64,000 bases of DNA from Microdochium bolleyi (Eukaryota; Ascomycota; Sordariomycetes; Xylariales; Microdochiaceae), in the NCBI GenBank assembly GCA_001566295.1, contig KQ964254.1, positions 372,001 to 436,000 of the forward strand, written 5' to 3'. The notes under the pieces were generated by a model that was not told the DNA's origin, did no database searches, and was given only the letters and a program-made list of their open reading frames with translations. This document shows, in pieces, positions 31,070 through 42,539 of this stretch. The translations under genes were made by a program, and so were the position numbers. Within the stretch, counting starts at the first letter, position 1; every line of letters starts with the position of its first letter.

Positions 31070-33229
31070 CTAGTCCTGGCTCGCGCTGAGGTCCATGTTC
31101 TTGTCCCACAGGTTCCTCAATATCGCTGCTAGCCCACCGTCGTCATGCACTCCGGCAGCCCCGTCGTCGTTGTCGTCATCGTTGTTGTTGTTGTTGTTGC
31201 TAGTGCCGGTGCCGTTGCCATTGCCGTGGTTGTTTCCGAAGTTCGCGTTCGCGCCTCCGTTGGTCCTGATCGAGGTCGGTCTTTGCCGACCGCTGGCCGC
31301 CGACGCTGCCGTGGCGCCGCCAGGCGTCACCGGCCTCGACTTCTGCTGCTGCTGCTGCTGCTGCGAGTCCGTAGTCAGGCTCTGGCTCAGCCCGTAGGAT
31401 GGCTTCTTCGCGTGCCCGGCCCCATTGGGAGCGCCATTGGATTTGGGCAGGCGGATCTGCTGCGTCTTGTTCGCCCCCGGGAGGTGAGAGAGCCGCGTGA
31501 TGGACCGCGCGATCGGGTTTTGGTATCGCCGCACGACCAGGTACTCCATGCCCGTGCGCTCGAGCTGCCTGCTGATCCGCAGGTCCTTGCCGCCGCCACC
31601 CTCGTGGTGGTGGCTGTGGTGGCTGCTGCTCATCCCGACCAGCGGGCTCGCTCCGATGATGCCGCCGCCGGACACGGGGCCCCCGACCGGCTGCGAAGGC
31701 TCCATGCTCGAGCTCGCGCGCTGCAGGTTGAGCTTCTGCTGTGTCCGGGACGTATCCGCCGGTGCGCCGCCGCCTCGGGCTGCAGATCTCCTGGCTCCCC
31801 GGGCTAGTGCGCTGTCGTGCTCTACACCGGGAGTGGGCGTGGAGACAGTAGCCGCCGCTGTGCTGCTGATCGAGTCTCGGTGCTCCTCGGCCCGGTTGCT
31901 TGCGGACTGCGGCCGCCGCAGGTCGACAGAGCGCTTTTGCGCCGGCGACCGTGTCGGCGTGTAGAACGATCCGGGCTCAGCCCCGACCCCTGGCCCGTTG
32001 ACGAACCGGGATGTGACCTCGCCGGTCTGGTCGCTGCCGACAATCGCAGTGCTGTTCTTCGGCGTGCCATACAGGCTCGCGCGGACCGAGTCCGGCGAGC
32101 CCCGAGGCTGCACGGTGGCCGTCTCCTTCGTCGTGTGCGGGGCGCTATAAGAAGGCGTCCTCTTGAGTAACCTGGACGTGAGGTATTCCTTGTGCTGGAT
32201 TGTCTCCCTATCAGACGCACTATCACTACTCGACCCCGGCTGCGCGGGTTCTTTCTGCTTTTGCTCTTCCTGCTCCTCCTCGTCTTGCCGGTGCTGCTGC
32301 TGAAGATGCGACGGCTCCTTGGGCGTATGCGGCCGCGATGATGGCGTAGATTGGCTCGGGTCGTCGCGCGGCTTGCTGGGACTGGGTACGCCACTGGCGA
32401 CAGACCCGCGCCGGGAGAGGTACGGTGACGCAGAGCCGCTGGCGTCTACCCACTCGTCCTCCTGGTCTTCGTCGCCGTCCTCGTCGTCCTCGTCGCCATC
32501 GTTGTCGCCGAGCGCGAAGTGGACCGACCCTTTGGAGCCGCGGGCGCCTCTGACCTTGTTGACGTCACGATGCGACGCGGACCGCTTAATGTTTGCGGCA
32601 GACTTTGACTTCTTGGCGATTTCGACGTGGGACCGGTTGCGCTTGCCGACGAGACTAGAGTGCGACGCGTTCTTGCGCAGGTTGGCCGAAGACGAGTCGC
32701 GCGAGGACAGCTTTACGTCAGAGGTGGACCGGCGATGGGCGGAGGCGGCGGCGGCGGCGTTGGCGGTGGACGATGTGGGCGCAACACTCGCAGCGACAGC
32801 AGCAAGGGCAGCGGCACTGATAGCGGCGTGGTGCGTGGCGGAGCGGTCGGGCGAGGGCGAGTGGCGGCGGTGCTGCTTGCTGGCGAGCTTTGTGGAAGAG
32901 GCCGAGGTGTGCTTGTGCAGGCCCTTTGAAGAGGGATTGCGGGCGTGCATGGGGAGCCGGGCAGAGGAGCCGCCGCCGACGACGACGTGCTTTGCGTGCT
33001 TGACTCGGTGGTGGTGATGCGCGTGATGTGCGTGGTTGTTGTTGTGGTGGCCGTGATTCTGCTGCGTGGAGGACGAGTTGGAGGTGTTGTCGCTGGCGTG
33101 GGAGTCTGTCGTGTGGTACCGCCTGGGCCCCGGCCGTTTTGCGGCGTGCGTGTGCGTGTTGGAGGTAGGGGCGGATGCGGCATCGCTGTCGACGCCGCTG
33201 CTGGTGTTGTCCTTGGCCGCCATGGCCAT
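31070..33229 (-). CDS. Large intrinsically disordered fungal protein, 719 aa
   Basis: The start is the first of two close ATGs (33229, 33223): MAMAAKDNTSSGVDSDAASA. The frame continues upstream without a good start. Nearly the whole protein is low complexity: a His/Asn/Ser-rich part (HHNNNHAHHAHHHHRVKHAK), Ala-rich and basic Ser-rich parts (SKSAANIKRSASHRDVNKVR), an acidic block (DNDGDEDDEDGDEDQED), Gln runs and Gly/Asn runs. Two more ordered-looking islands are EWVDASGSASPYLSRRGSVA (about residue 270) and, near the C-terminus, GMEYLVVRRYQNPIARSITR followed by LSHLPGANKTQQIRLPK. These look like conserved short motifs of a fungal regulatory protein family that I cannot name with confidence. 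No membrane segment, signal peptide or catalytic motif is visible. Basic Ser-rich stretches suggest phosphorylation and possibly nuclear location. Confidence 0.72.
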   Translation of the reverse strand: MAMAAKDNTSSGVDSDAASAPTSNTHTHAAKRPGPRRYHTTDSHASDNTSNSSSTQQNHGHHNNNHAHHAHHHHRVKHAKHVVVGGGSSARLPMHARNPSSKGLHKHTSASSTKLASKQHRRHSPSPDRSATHHAAISAAALAAVAASVAPTSSTANAAAAASAHRRSTSDVKLSSRDSSSANLRKNASHSSLVGKRNRSHVEIAKKSKSAANIKRSASHRDVNKVRGARGSKGSVHFALGDNDGDEDDEDGDEDQEDEWVDASGSASPYLSRRGSVASGVPSPSKPRDDPSQSTPSSRPHTPKEPSHLQQQHRQDEEEQEEQKQKEPAQPGSSSDSASDRETIQHKEYLTSRLLKRTPSYSAPHTTKETATVQPRGSPDSVRASLYGTPKNSTAIVGSDQTGEVTSRFVNGPGVGAEPGSFYTPTRSPAQKRSVDLRRPQSASNRAEEHRDSISSTAAATVSTPTPGVEHDSALARGARRSAARGGGAPADTSRTQQKLNLQRASSSMEPSQPVGGPVSGGGIIGASPLVGMSSSHHSHHHEGGGGKDLRISRQLERTGMEYLVVRRYQNPIARSITRLSHLPGANKTQQIRLPKSNGAPNGAGHAKKPSYGLSQSLTTDSQQQQQQQKSRPVTPGGATAASAASGRQRPTSIRTNGGANANFGNNHGNGNGTGTSNNNNNNDDDNDDGAAGVHDDGGLAAILRNLWDKNMDLSASQD

Positions 33230-34904
33230 GGCTGCTGCGGTACAGGATACCTCGGGCTGTCCGGCAGTGGCTGCAGGCCCCCTGACCTTGAGTGTCGCTG
33301 CTCGAGTCGACGGTACGTGTTGGAGACGGCCTGTATCGGGGCAGTCCTCACCGGTGTGAGACTGGGAGAAGGGGGCTTGCAGGGCGAAGCAGTGCGACGT
33401 CGCCTCGCGGTCCTCTGATTCGACAGCCTGGCCTGCGACACCGGCGTTGTTCACGTGTGTGCGCTTTCGTGCGTATGCTGTAATCGTGTCGTATGTGGCA
33501 GCAGCCAGCCTCCTCGAACGCGCGGGGGATGGCAGGAAGGGGGAAAGCAATTGTGTGATGCGAGGAGAGGAGACTCGAGCAGATAATTTCTGGATCTCTT
33601 CCCGTCAGGGCTCGTCTCGCTCTAGCACACCTGGGCAGCTAGTCGAAGTGGGTGGGCTAGGTAGGTATCGTCGGATCCGGACTCGACTGGCCCCAGTGTC
33701 CTTTTCCTGATTTTGCTTCTGCCGGGCTCGACACGATGAACTCTAACACACATGCAGCCCAAACGGACACGACCTGCCAGAGACAAAGGGGGGACAGGGT
33801 CATGCTCCTCCAGTCTAGAGTCCTCTAGCTCGTTGAAGCTTGTGGGCTCTACCGGCAGGTCCAGGTCATTCATTACCTGTGACGGCATACAGAGTGCGTG
33901 CTTGGAGACCGTGCCAAATTGAAAGTGGCCCGCCCATGGACCTCAGCGAGCCCCCGGCCGCGGTGGGGATTCTGGAATTGCCCTTCCGAGGGTGGGGAAG
34001 CTGCCGTTGGGGTTGGCCAGTGCCCGTAGCTCGAAACTGCCTGCCAAGAGTGCATACAACTACAACAAGGAAAGAGAAGGAAAGATGGTCAACATTCATC
34101 GCGATCTGCCTGGCGAGATCGACAGTAGGCGAGCGGAGGCCTGTCCCCGACGCGACGGGAGACGAGTAAACGGTCCGCTGCTCCATGCCATGCGTGCAGC
34201 CAGAGACACTCTGCCGAGAACCTGTATACCCTAGGGTACCTGTGATAATTTGCCTGACCAAGCACAGATCGTCCCCGTCACGAATGTAGTTCACGACATT
34301 GTATGTGTCCACTGCTCGACGGAAGCCCTCGGCCCGGTCTCGAGGTTGGCAAATCCGCGTCTCGATAGGATATTCGACACATGCGCTGCAGATTCTCGGA
34401 GACTCCCGCATCGCACAAAAATAGCAGGGTGGCCATTCCATGAAGCCAGTGGCAGGGATGCAACCCCAGGTACGTCATAGCTCTGGTTTCGTGCATGCGA
34501 GCAAAACATGACAAAGAGAATGGCGGTGAGAATGTCATGCATGCTCAAGCTGCAGGGCAGGCCACGGCACGGAATGCACGGCATGCTCCAAACTGGCAAG
34601 GTACTGGTAAATCTCGTCTCCTTTTCAGTAGGTTGTTCGTGGTGCAGGGCACCTATGGGTGTCCAGCTTCTCTACATGGGTGGGGGGTATCCAGGCAAAA
34701 CAAAAAGTACAAGACGTGATATCAGAGACAAAGAATCTATGGGCCAAAACACAGAGCATCCCGGCGTAATGAGCTGTCATGTGCACGACAAAGGACAGGA
34801 AAAAGCATAAGAGAGAACTCCGGCACAATGAGCAGAGAAATGAGAAAGACATGAGCCGTATCCGTCCGTGATCGGCTGCCAAATGCCGTACATGAGTTCA
34901 GCGC
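33230..34904. other. Intergenic, 1.7 kb
   Basis: It holds the promoter/leader of the disordered-protein gene and the 3' flank of the transcription factor gene. The upstream continuation of the disordered-protein frame to 33550 may be leader. Other frames are short and lack codon bias. No gene is supported. Confidence 0.5.
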
Positions 34905-37121
34905 TCAGTCGGCGTATGTCGTAATACCGTTGCGTGCTGGTTGATAATGCTCAAAGTCTTCGCTGCTGTCGCTCTGGCTGTTAGGGCTGTGCACCGTGCT
35001 CATCTCGGCACTCGCAAGTCCACTGTATGTACCTGGCCCGTCAAAGGTCATGCCCATGCCCATGGACAGCAAGCTCTGCCGCCGGGCGCCCATGAGGTCC
35101 ATGTCAACGGCGCTGCTGTTCCGGCTGAGCTCTGGCTTCTCTGGTAACTGTTTAAGCAGGCCGGTTGAGATGTCGAGCATGCCCATGGCGAATTCGGTGA
35201 GCTTGGCACTGCCGCCCGGCTTGCTGCTGACACTCAAGGTCCAGCGGTACTCGCCGAGACGCCTGCGGTACCAGTCAGCTTCCTCACGGCCTGGCGATGT
35301 CGCCCACAGGAGCGAGCCGAATGTGCCAATCAGGGCAAAACTGGTCTTCGAGGCGAAAAACCAGAATGCTTGCAGGTGCAGTGGTGTGAGACGATTGACG
35401 AAATCCATGGCCGAGATCAGTCGTGCTTTGGCGGCACTTCGGCAGATGTGCTGGACGTATGCGTCGATCGCCTGTGAATCAGCGGCCAGAGATCTAATGA
35501 TGCGGCGGTGGAGGGTGATCTCGGTGGCAAAGTACGCCAGATGCAGAGAGCCGATGCTTGTCAACCTCGTCGAGGTGGTGCTGACTGTTTGAAATGACGA
35601 GTCCATTCGTATACTGGTTGGCAGCGCACCGTACCACTCCTTCAGTTTAAGCTGAATTGGCTTGGCTAGGGAGAGCACAAAGCTGGTTCCCTGAGGCCCA
35701 GCGTTTGTGACGTTCTGCATGGCCCGCAGGGTGTAGAACGTGTCGAGGATCTCGGCCAGGATCTGCGTAAGGTACACCATCTGAACGAAAAGGGTGCGGC
35801 CCTGCTCACTTTCCTGCTTCTCCTCGACGTCGCTGTCGTCGTAGTCTCCTTCGGGAAAGTCGTTCGGTACAAGCGGCTGGACGATCCAGTTCGCAGTGTC
35901 GATGTGTGACGGCCGTCCGTGGACCAAGGCACCCCACTTATCCTGCATGTACAGTGCCCAAGCGAGTCTCTTGCGAAGGCCCTTCTCCCATGGGGGGATC
36001 TTCCAGTGAGTGCAGTCGAGGTGCAGGCCGAGCTCTTGGGCAATAGCCACGAGCTGGGCGGTTGGAGCCCACTGATCACCCTCAGGCTTTTGCGAGAGCA
36101 AAAGGCCGGCTTGGATTGTGGATAGCTTGGGTCGCCACATGGCATCTGCGAAGGAGGACCGCATGACGCGCTCGAGCTCCGTGATGTTAGGACGCTCGCA
36201 TTGAGAGAGCTCTTCCGAGTGATCCCACCAGTTTATCGCCAGCAAGTATACTGCTGCAAGGATCGGGGGGGCGAACTCTCGATAGTCTCGCTCGTATTTC
36301 TCGAGAAAAACCGATTTCTGGACTATGGGGAAGGACGGGTGAACGACCTCGAAGTAGAGGTCTATGAGTTGGCGGCCGTACGGAGCAACCAGGCGCTCGA
36401 CCTCATCGACGTCCTGGACACAGCGTTCATGACCTGGCGTGTTGTGGTCTGGAAGCATCAAGAATGTGTCATGCTCGCTAACTTTTCTCAGTGTTCCCCG
36501 CGCCAGCAGACTCTCATCCTCGGGGTTAAATGACGAGAGGTTGATGAGTGACGGCTCGAAGTCGGTGGTGGGGCCGATGTATTGACTATATCGGTCATTC
36601 TGAAGACCGAGAGTCCTCTTGAGGAGTGTTGGACCTCCGAAGTTTGCCATCTCTTCGATCAGCGAATTGCTCGCTGTCGTGTTTGAGTGGCTCGAGTGGA
36701 CCTCACGCTGCCTTCTATATTCGGACCATCTGGGTGAACTGTGCAGAGCGACGTATGTTAGTCGTCAGGACGCACTTCAGACCTGAACCGCTCAGGACCA
36801 GCCGATACAGGAAGCCTGCTATCAACCTGCTGCAGGTCGGAGGTGGGAGGGATGGGGGGCTCGATCAAGGGTAGGTTGGAGGTCCCTGACAACATACCCT
36901 CGCTTCCAGCTCGCCTCTTCCACCGCAGGGTCGCGTCCAAGCTTTCTTTTCCGGGGCTGAGGACTCGAGTCTGAATCCGCAGAATCATGGCCGTTCATGT
37001 TGCTGGTGTGGCTGTTGTCGTTGCCCAGGCTGCTTTGTTGGCTACTGATGGCGAGCTCCAGTGGCTTGGGAGCGATAGCTATCGGAGCCGTCCTTGGTAT
37101 AGCGGGTGTCCCTCGAGACAT
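34905..37121 (-). CDS. Fungal-specific transcription factor (MHR domain), no zinc cluster visible, 2 exons, 685 aa
   Basis: Exons 37121-36898 and 36738-34905; the intron has donor GTATGT, branch site GACTAAC and acceptor TGCACAG, and the phase is kept. An in-frame TAA lies just upstream of the ATG at 37121, so the start is firm unless an upstream exon skips it. The N-terminus (MSRGTPAIPRTAPIAIAPKP) leads to SPQPRKRKLGRDPAVEEASW and, across the intron, SPRWSEYRRQREVHSSHSNT. The rest matches the middle homology (Fungal_trans) region of Zn2Cys6 regulators such as TamA/Dal81: SQYIGPTTDFEPSLINLSSF, LIDLYFEVVHPSFPIVQK, MWRPKLSTIQAGLLLSQKPE, LGLHLDCTHWKIPPWEKGLR, ALVHGRPSHI, NWIVQPLVPNDFPEGDYDDS. 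No CxxCxxxxxxC cluster occurs in either exon or the intron. The relation to TamA/Dal81 is my reading and is not certain. Confidence 0.83.
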
Positions 37122-38351
37122 GATGATGACTTAAGGCTGGGCCTGCGTGGTTATAACCAGATAGTATCTCCGTGTCTCTGGGCAGAGATGCCGACAGGCT
37201 AAGCCGGCTGATTCCGTGCTTGGTGTCCGTTATCTTCCCGTTGCGCGGAAGTGAGGGATGTCGGGTGGTCTGCCCGCTAGGTCCACTCCGTCGCGGCAGT
37301 GCAGCGCTCCTACGGTACACAGCTTCAGACAGGAGACGGAGACGGCTAGGTATTGCTCTGCCGGTCGTGGTTGGGCGCGAGAGATAAGGAGGAACAAGCA
37401 GGAAGTAAAAGATAAGGATGTGAGTGGCTCAGATGATTTCGAGGTATGGAGTATGTATCTGCGTAGAAGGTGGCGGGACAAGTCAAGGACCCTTGTCTGG
37501 GGTCAGGTTGGTCCAGAAAAGGTAACCTGGTGTGTAATGGGAATTGGTACGGGGTGTATCTGAGCTAGATAGAGTATATGGAGCTCGGTAACCTTTGTGC
37601 CTTTGCACACGGCAGCCGGCTAGTGGCTTGTGGATGTGCAGCAATCTGTAGGCACAGGCTGTGTCTCCGAGGTTTAAAATCGTGACCAGGCGATATGCAG
37701 CCGTAGTCAAGCCTCGTTGTGAGTGGCCAGGGCGGGCGCGCCTCGGTGACGAGGGATGCAAGGATGAGATAAGCCCGGGAATCCGACGTCATAAAGAGGC
37801 GGGAGTCGAGACTGGAGACTGCTCGTGTGATGCACCGTTCGACTCGGGCACGGGCGCACCTTTTGGAAACCGTTGAGCAGGGCCGAGGCGGCAGTCGGAG
37901 GGAATCTGGGGTGAAAAAAGAAAGATGACGATGGGAGACAGCCTGGGCGACGTGGGGGGACGAGGTATTAGATAGGACAGCTTAGCCGCACGCAGCGCAG
38001 TCTTGGGCGAGGGAAGAAGCGATGGATCGCTCGAGGTTGAATCATGCCCGCTCGGGTCAAAGCAGACCAAGGGTCCTCCACCGCGGGCTTCCCCATCCCA
38101 TCCCATAGGATAGGTAGACGTGCTCTGCGAAATCCCGCGAGACAATCGAGAAGCACTTGCGTAACAAAAAAACGTGGTGCCTGGGTCTGGGGCCGCCCTC
38201 CGCCGTAAGCAGGCTGGGAATAGCACATGCATGCCACACTCGATTAGGCTTTGCGTCCAGCCAGTGGGTGCACAGGACTGCCGTCTTCTCACCCAGGGTA
38301 CGTGGTACATACGAGTACGGTAGTCACCAGCAAGGGTGTGAACTTTGGAGA

Positions 38352-38363
38352 CCCCCCCCCCCC
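38352..38363 (+). repeat. Poly-C tract, 12 nt
   Basis: An uninterrupted run of C in non-coding DNA. Confidence 0.9.
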
Positions 38364-41300
38364 AAATGTCTTCATGCATGCGGGCTCCTCCTCTGATGCC
38401 CTCTGGGCTCTCGTAGGGCTTGTGCTCGTGCTCGGGGGTCATGCAATGCTCTCGTCGCATCGGCACCTCATGGCTCGGCCCCAGACTCAGCCATCGGCTC
38501 GACGGCGTTGGCCGGGTCGTCAGGATGACGGGCAGCGTGGAGGTGCTTGAGCTGCTCCAGTCGAGCGAGGAGTCGTGCGTGTGTGCAGCCTGACACGACG
38601 TTGGGAGATGGCCGCGGCGAATGGGAGGCAGGCCAATCTTATCTCTGGAGCAATGACAGTACGCAATTGTCAAGAGTTTAGTCGTCGAAATGCCAGTAGT
38701 TGCGTGCAGGGCCCCACCCCTTGCTGCCTGAGGCTGCCGGCCCCTCGGCGGAGCTGGCTCGATGCCCCGGGCCTTCTCTGGATGCAGCAGGTACGCTCGT
38801 GCCATGGATGGCCCATGGGGTATCGCGGCTGCGGGTTGTGCCTTCCTAGGTTCATCGAGAGTTCAGGTTTGCTGTTGCAAACTGTCCCGTCGAGCTGCAG
38901 CCAGCACAGCCCTGTCCACAGTCGTGTGCATACGGAGTGCCTCAAGGCACTCATCCTGCAGAGTTTTCCGGCACCCTCAGGCACAACTTGCGCAGTGCAA
39001 GGGAGAGCCCTCGAGGGGCTGGCAACCTACGGAGTCACATCACAGCACGAACCGACAAACCGACGGGCCCGCTGCCCGCCCGCCGCCCAGCCATCTCCCA
39101 GAGCAGGATCCCAGATCGCCCCAGGACCCTGTGAATCGGATGTTGCGCATTACCAAACAGATTCCCATCGCGTAGGCCTCTGCACTGCCCATGACTGGTC
39201 GCAATACTGATAACGTAATAGCTCTTCCCGCCATTGAGTCAGGACGCCGCTTGCTGTGCCCCCATCCCCATCATGACGGAGCCTCGCACAAGCCAGTCGA
39301 TCTACGAGGTCTTGTCCGGTTTCATGTGATTCGACCCAGTCGACTTGACTCCCCATATTTGCAGGCCGAAGATCAAGAGAGGTCCGACGTACTCCGCACT
39401 GCTCTCCGTCCTGTGACAATCACAGGCCCCACCACCACGCCTCCCCATCTTCGAGGGCACCGGTTCGAGATTCTCCCATGCCCGATGCCCGGCATCACGG
39501 TCGACTCCCGAGCTCTTATGGCGCCCGCTGCACCACACTTGGTCTCGAGCGGTGATGCCTCAGCCATGACTCCGCACCGTCGACGCGAAGCGATGTCTTG
39601 CTGTCTGCTGCCGCAGTCGTCTGCCAGCCAACCACAGTGCACGGGCAGCAACCAAGAGCGAACTCTAAATTCGGAGACAACTGCAGCTCCTCTGGACGCT
39701 GGCATGTGCAAGCTGGACCAAGAACAACGTCGATGCCTAGGACCGCGCGGACTCGACTCAGACTCAACATAGCTCAGCTGTCGAATCCTAGCTGACTTTC
39801 CCTCACTGCTGCTTTGCTCTATGTCGATCTCAGCTGAGATCTCGACTGCACCCTGCAGCTTCCGATGGCCCTGCCGACTCATGCACTCAGGATGTGACCA
39901 ATGGAAGTGTGCCAAACTAGAACACGACAGAACTAGCTGGCTCTACTCCTGTCTTCATCGATTAGTCCCATTCTCGAATTACGCAAGAACAACCATGGCC
40001 AGCAACAAAGCAGCTAAGCTCGCACTGCAAGCTTCAAAAAGCTCAAAGCCATCGGCCCATCGTCTCCTTTAGCCACCGCCGCCATAGCGGACGCTGCGCT
40101 GCGCTGGTTCGCCTCCCGGATCAGTCTCGGAGGACCAGCAGCCCAGATCCACCTGGAAGCTGGGCCACGATCCACCGTCGCACGTCAGAGGCCGGGTGCT
40201 GCTCATCTTGCCCTTCCCTGAACAGGATAATCTAGGTTTCTTTAGCGGGGCCGGAACGTGGCGCCCCTAGCTAGGAACCGAGACTCCGATGTCGTCTGCC
40301 GAATGAGGACTGGGAGAGAGTCGAAGAACAATGTCCTTTAATCTCAGCGGCCACAATATGATCGGCCGACGAACATCAAGGCAGAGCATGAATGATCGAG
40401 ACCAGCCAAGGGTCGAAGAGCTGTGGCACCATACAAAGAAGAGCCCCAACTGCTCATGCATATCGTCCTGCCACCTAGATAATTTTCCCACGGCTCCTCT
40501 GCCGATATGGCTCCGGTGCGTCCTGGCGCCCTGCATGTCATTTGTGGCGTTCAACGGGCCGGTTGGCCGTTTCTTGTTCGGCCTTCCAAAAAGCGGTGCG
40601 GCTCCAACAAGGCACCCACTAATGATGTGTTGACGACAACCTTTGCATGCCGTGGGGCATCGTCCAAGGTGATTTCCGCCTTCCTGGCGACGGGAAAGAA
40701 CATAGGAGCCCTGACTGATCCCCCATTTCACGCGTGAACATTTCTTGAGAGGGGACAGCGGTTGCCCCGCCGCTCTATCGAAGTCTGATCATGCTATCGA
40801 TGTTATAGAGGCAACAACCTCACCCTGCACATGACCATATGCCCACCCTCTGGTCTTGCGAGGCCAGATGCAGGACTTTGTTGGTGACAAAGTGTGGGGG
40901 CCTGCCTAATGGATCTCGGACAAGCAAATATGGTGACCCTAGATCTGCACATTGGCGCCGGACGCAATGAGCAAGCAGGCACGTGAAAGTACCCTGAATA
41001 TAAGCAACAAATCTACAGGTCAGCAGACACGCAGCATCATTGGAGAACAGTCAAGTATTTCGAGCACGTCCGGGCCCATCTGAGGGCTTGATAGCGACAC
41101 TGGAGAGGGAGAAAAGAGGGCAGGCCGTCCATCTCGTCGTGACTTCTGGTGTCGTTCTGAGAGTTCCAGTTCAGCGAGTGAGAATCAAGGTATGTCATTG
41201 GTTTCGAACTTTTTGTCTGTCTCTTTTGACAGAAGAACTTTTGCTTTTGTCTCCTGTGAAGAAGACCGGTGAAGTGAGCTTGGGAAGTTCAGTGCTGGAT

Positions 41301-41469
41301 TCGGCAGGTCCCATGGCAGGGTGGTTGTTACACTCTTGGCCCTGCGTCTGGGTGGCGAGCTTGCGCTTGCTGTTATGTCTCGTTGGCTGGCAGTTTAGCC
41401 GTTGAGCCGCGGAGAGAGACAGGGGGCCGCGCGCGGTCCTCGGTGGCACGTTGTTCCAAGACGAGACCC

Positions 41470-41482
41470 GGGGGGGGGGGGG
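41470..41482 (+). repeat. Poly-G tract, 13 nt
   Basis: An uninterrupted run of G in non-coding DNA. Confidence 0.9.
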
Positions 41483-42454
41483 CCAGGGCGAGGTAGAAGA
41501 TGACCAAAACGTCGCTGCGGTGGGAGATGTTGGGAGATTTCCTAAGGCGAGACTACGGTCTGCTCTAATAAGTGCGTATACAAACGGGTGCGTCTTTTGG
41601 ACCAAGTCAGGAGGACGAAGAAGGGAAACTTGCACATCGATGGGGAGCGGTGGACCGACCCTCCAAAAACACGAAGTTGAGCGCGAGAAAACACCTCAAC
41701 TGGACAGACCTAAAGCCACGCGCAACAAGAGCCGCTGTCTGCTCCATTTACACACAAAAGGAGGACCAGGTTTCCTTACCAAATCGGCGAACTTGTTTGG
41801 TTTGTAGAAGGGGGCGATACTCTTTCTCTCTTTCTCGCTCCCTCCCCTCACCCCGCAGGATCGACATGTGTGTATGTCCTGTCCGAGAGGCACTTCTAGT
41901 CTCAGGCAGGGAGACCCAAGATGCAAAGATCGATAACGCACCGAAGCGGGAACATGCTGATTGGTCTGTCCTGGTGCCGTGGAGAGACAGTCGGATGTGC
42001 TTCGAGGGCACTGCGCGCCCATCTTCGTCGTTCAGTCTCGCCACTGTATAAGTGTCGTTGTCCAAGCTGGGTGCGTCGCAGTTGTGTACACTGCCTGATG
42101 GGACATCCCGTGGAAGCGATCATTGCGCGTGGGCTTGTTCTCCGACGGCATAACTGGTCCTCCTGGTTGTGTCGACATCGCCCGGTGTCCGGTCCAAGGC
42201 GATGTCAGTAGCAAGGAAATGCCCGTCAGGTCGCTGCCTGTAAGCACGAGCAGTATGAAGCACGCTCGGATCTGCTTCTGTGGTGCCACGGAGATGGGAA
42301 GAGAATCGCCGAGAAGGGACGAGCAAATGTCTACCCCTCAAGAGCCTCATCTGCTTTACAGTACCTCCCCATGCCGGCACCCATCCGTTGTGATATCTGC
42401 ACATCCCACATGATGCATATGTGTGACGATACATGAGTTGTCATAGAAAATTTT

Positions 42455-42474
42455 GGGGGGGGGGGGGGGGGGGG
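42455..42474 (+). repeat. Poly-G tract, at least 20 nt, ending at the gap
   Basis: A run of G directly abuts the N run, so its true length is unknown. It is the likely cause of the assembly break. Confidence 0.9.
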
Positions 42475-42539
42475 NNNNNNNNNNNNNNNNNNNNNNNNNN
42501 NNNNNNNNNNNNNNNNNNNNNNNNNNNNNNNNNNNNNNN
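42475..42539. other. Assembly gap (65 Ns)
   Basis: Sixty-five unspecified bases follow a poly-G tract. The frame drawn across it is meaningless. Confidence 0.98.

Larger units (their letters stand above)
37122..42474. other. Gene-poor block, part 1 (up to the assembly gap)
   Basis: 5.3 kb on both strands show only scattered short frames without domains or codon bias. The first 1-2 kb may be promoter and long leader of the transcription factor gene. Homopolymer tracts occur at 38352-38363 (12 C), 41470-41482 (13 G) and 42455-42474 (20 G, running into the gap). A TATA-like GAATATAAGCA lies near 40996 without a coding frame behind it. Confidence 0.5.

Noticed and set aside
37789..38805. A 338-codon minus-strand frame upstream of the transcription factor
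   Set aside because: No domain, no codon bias, and it crosses a poly-C tract. Treated as chance.
39461..39485. GGTTCGAGATTCTCC, resembling a tRNA T-loop
   Set aside because: No flanking stems or A-box at the right spacing.
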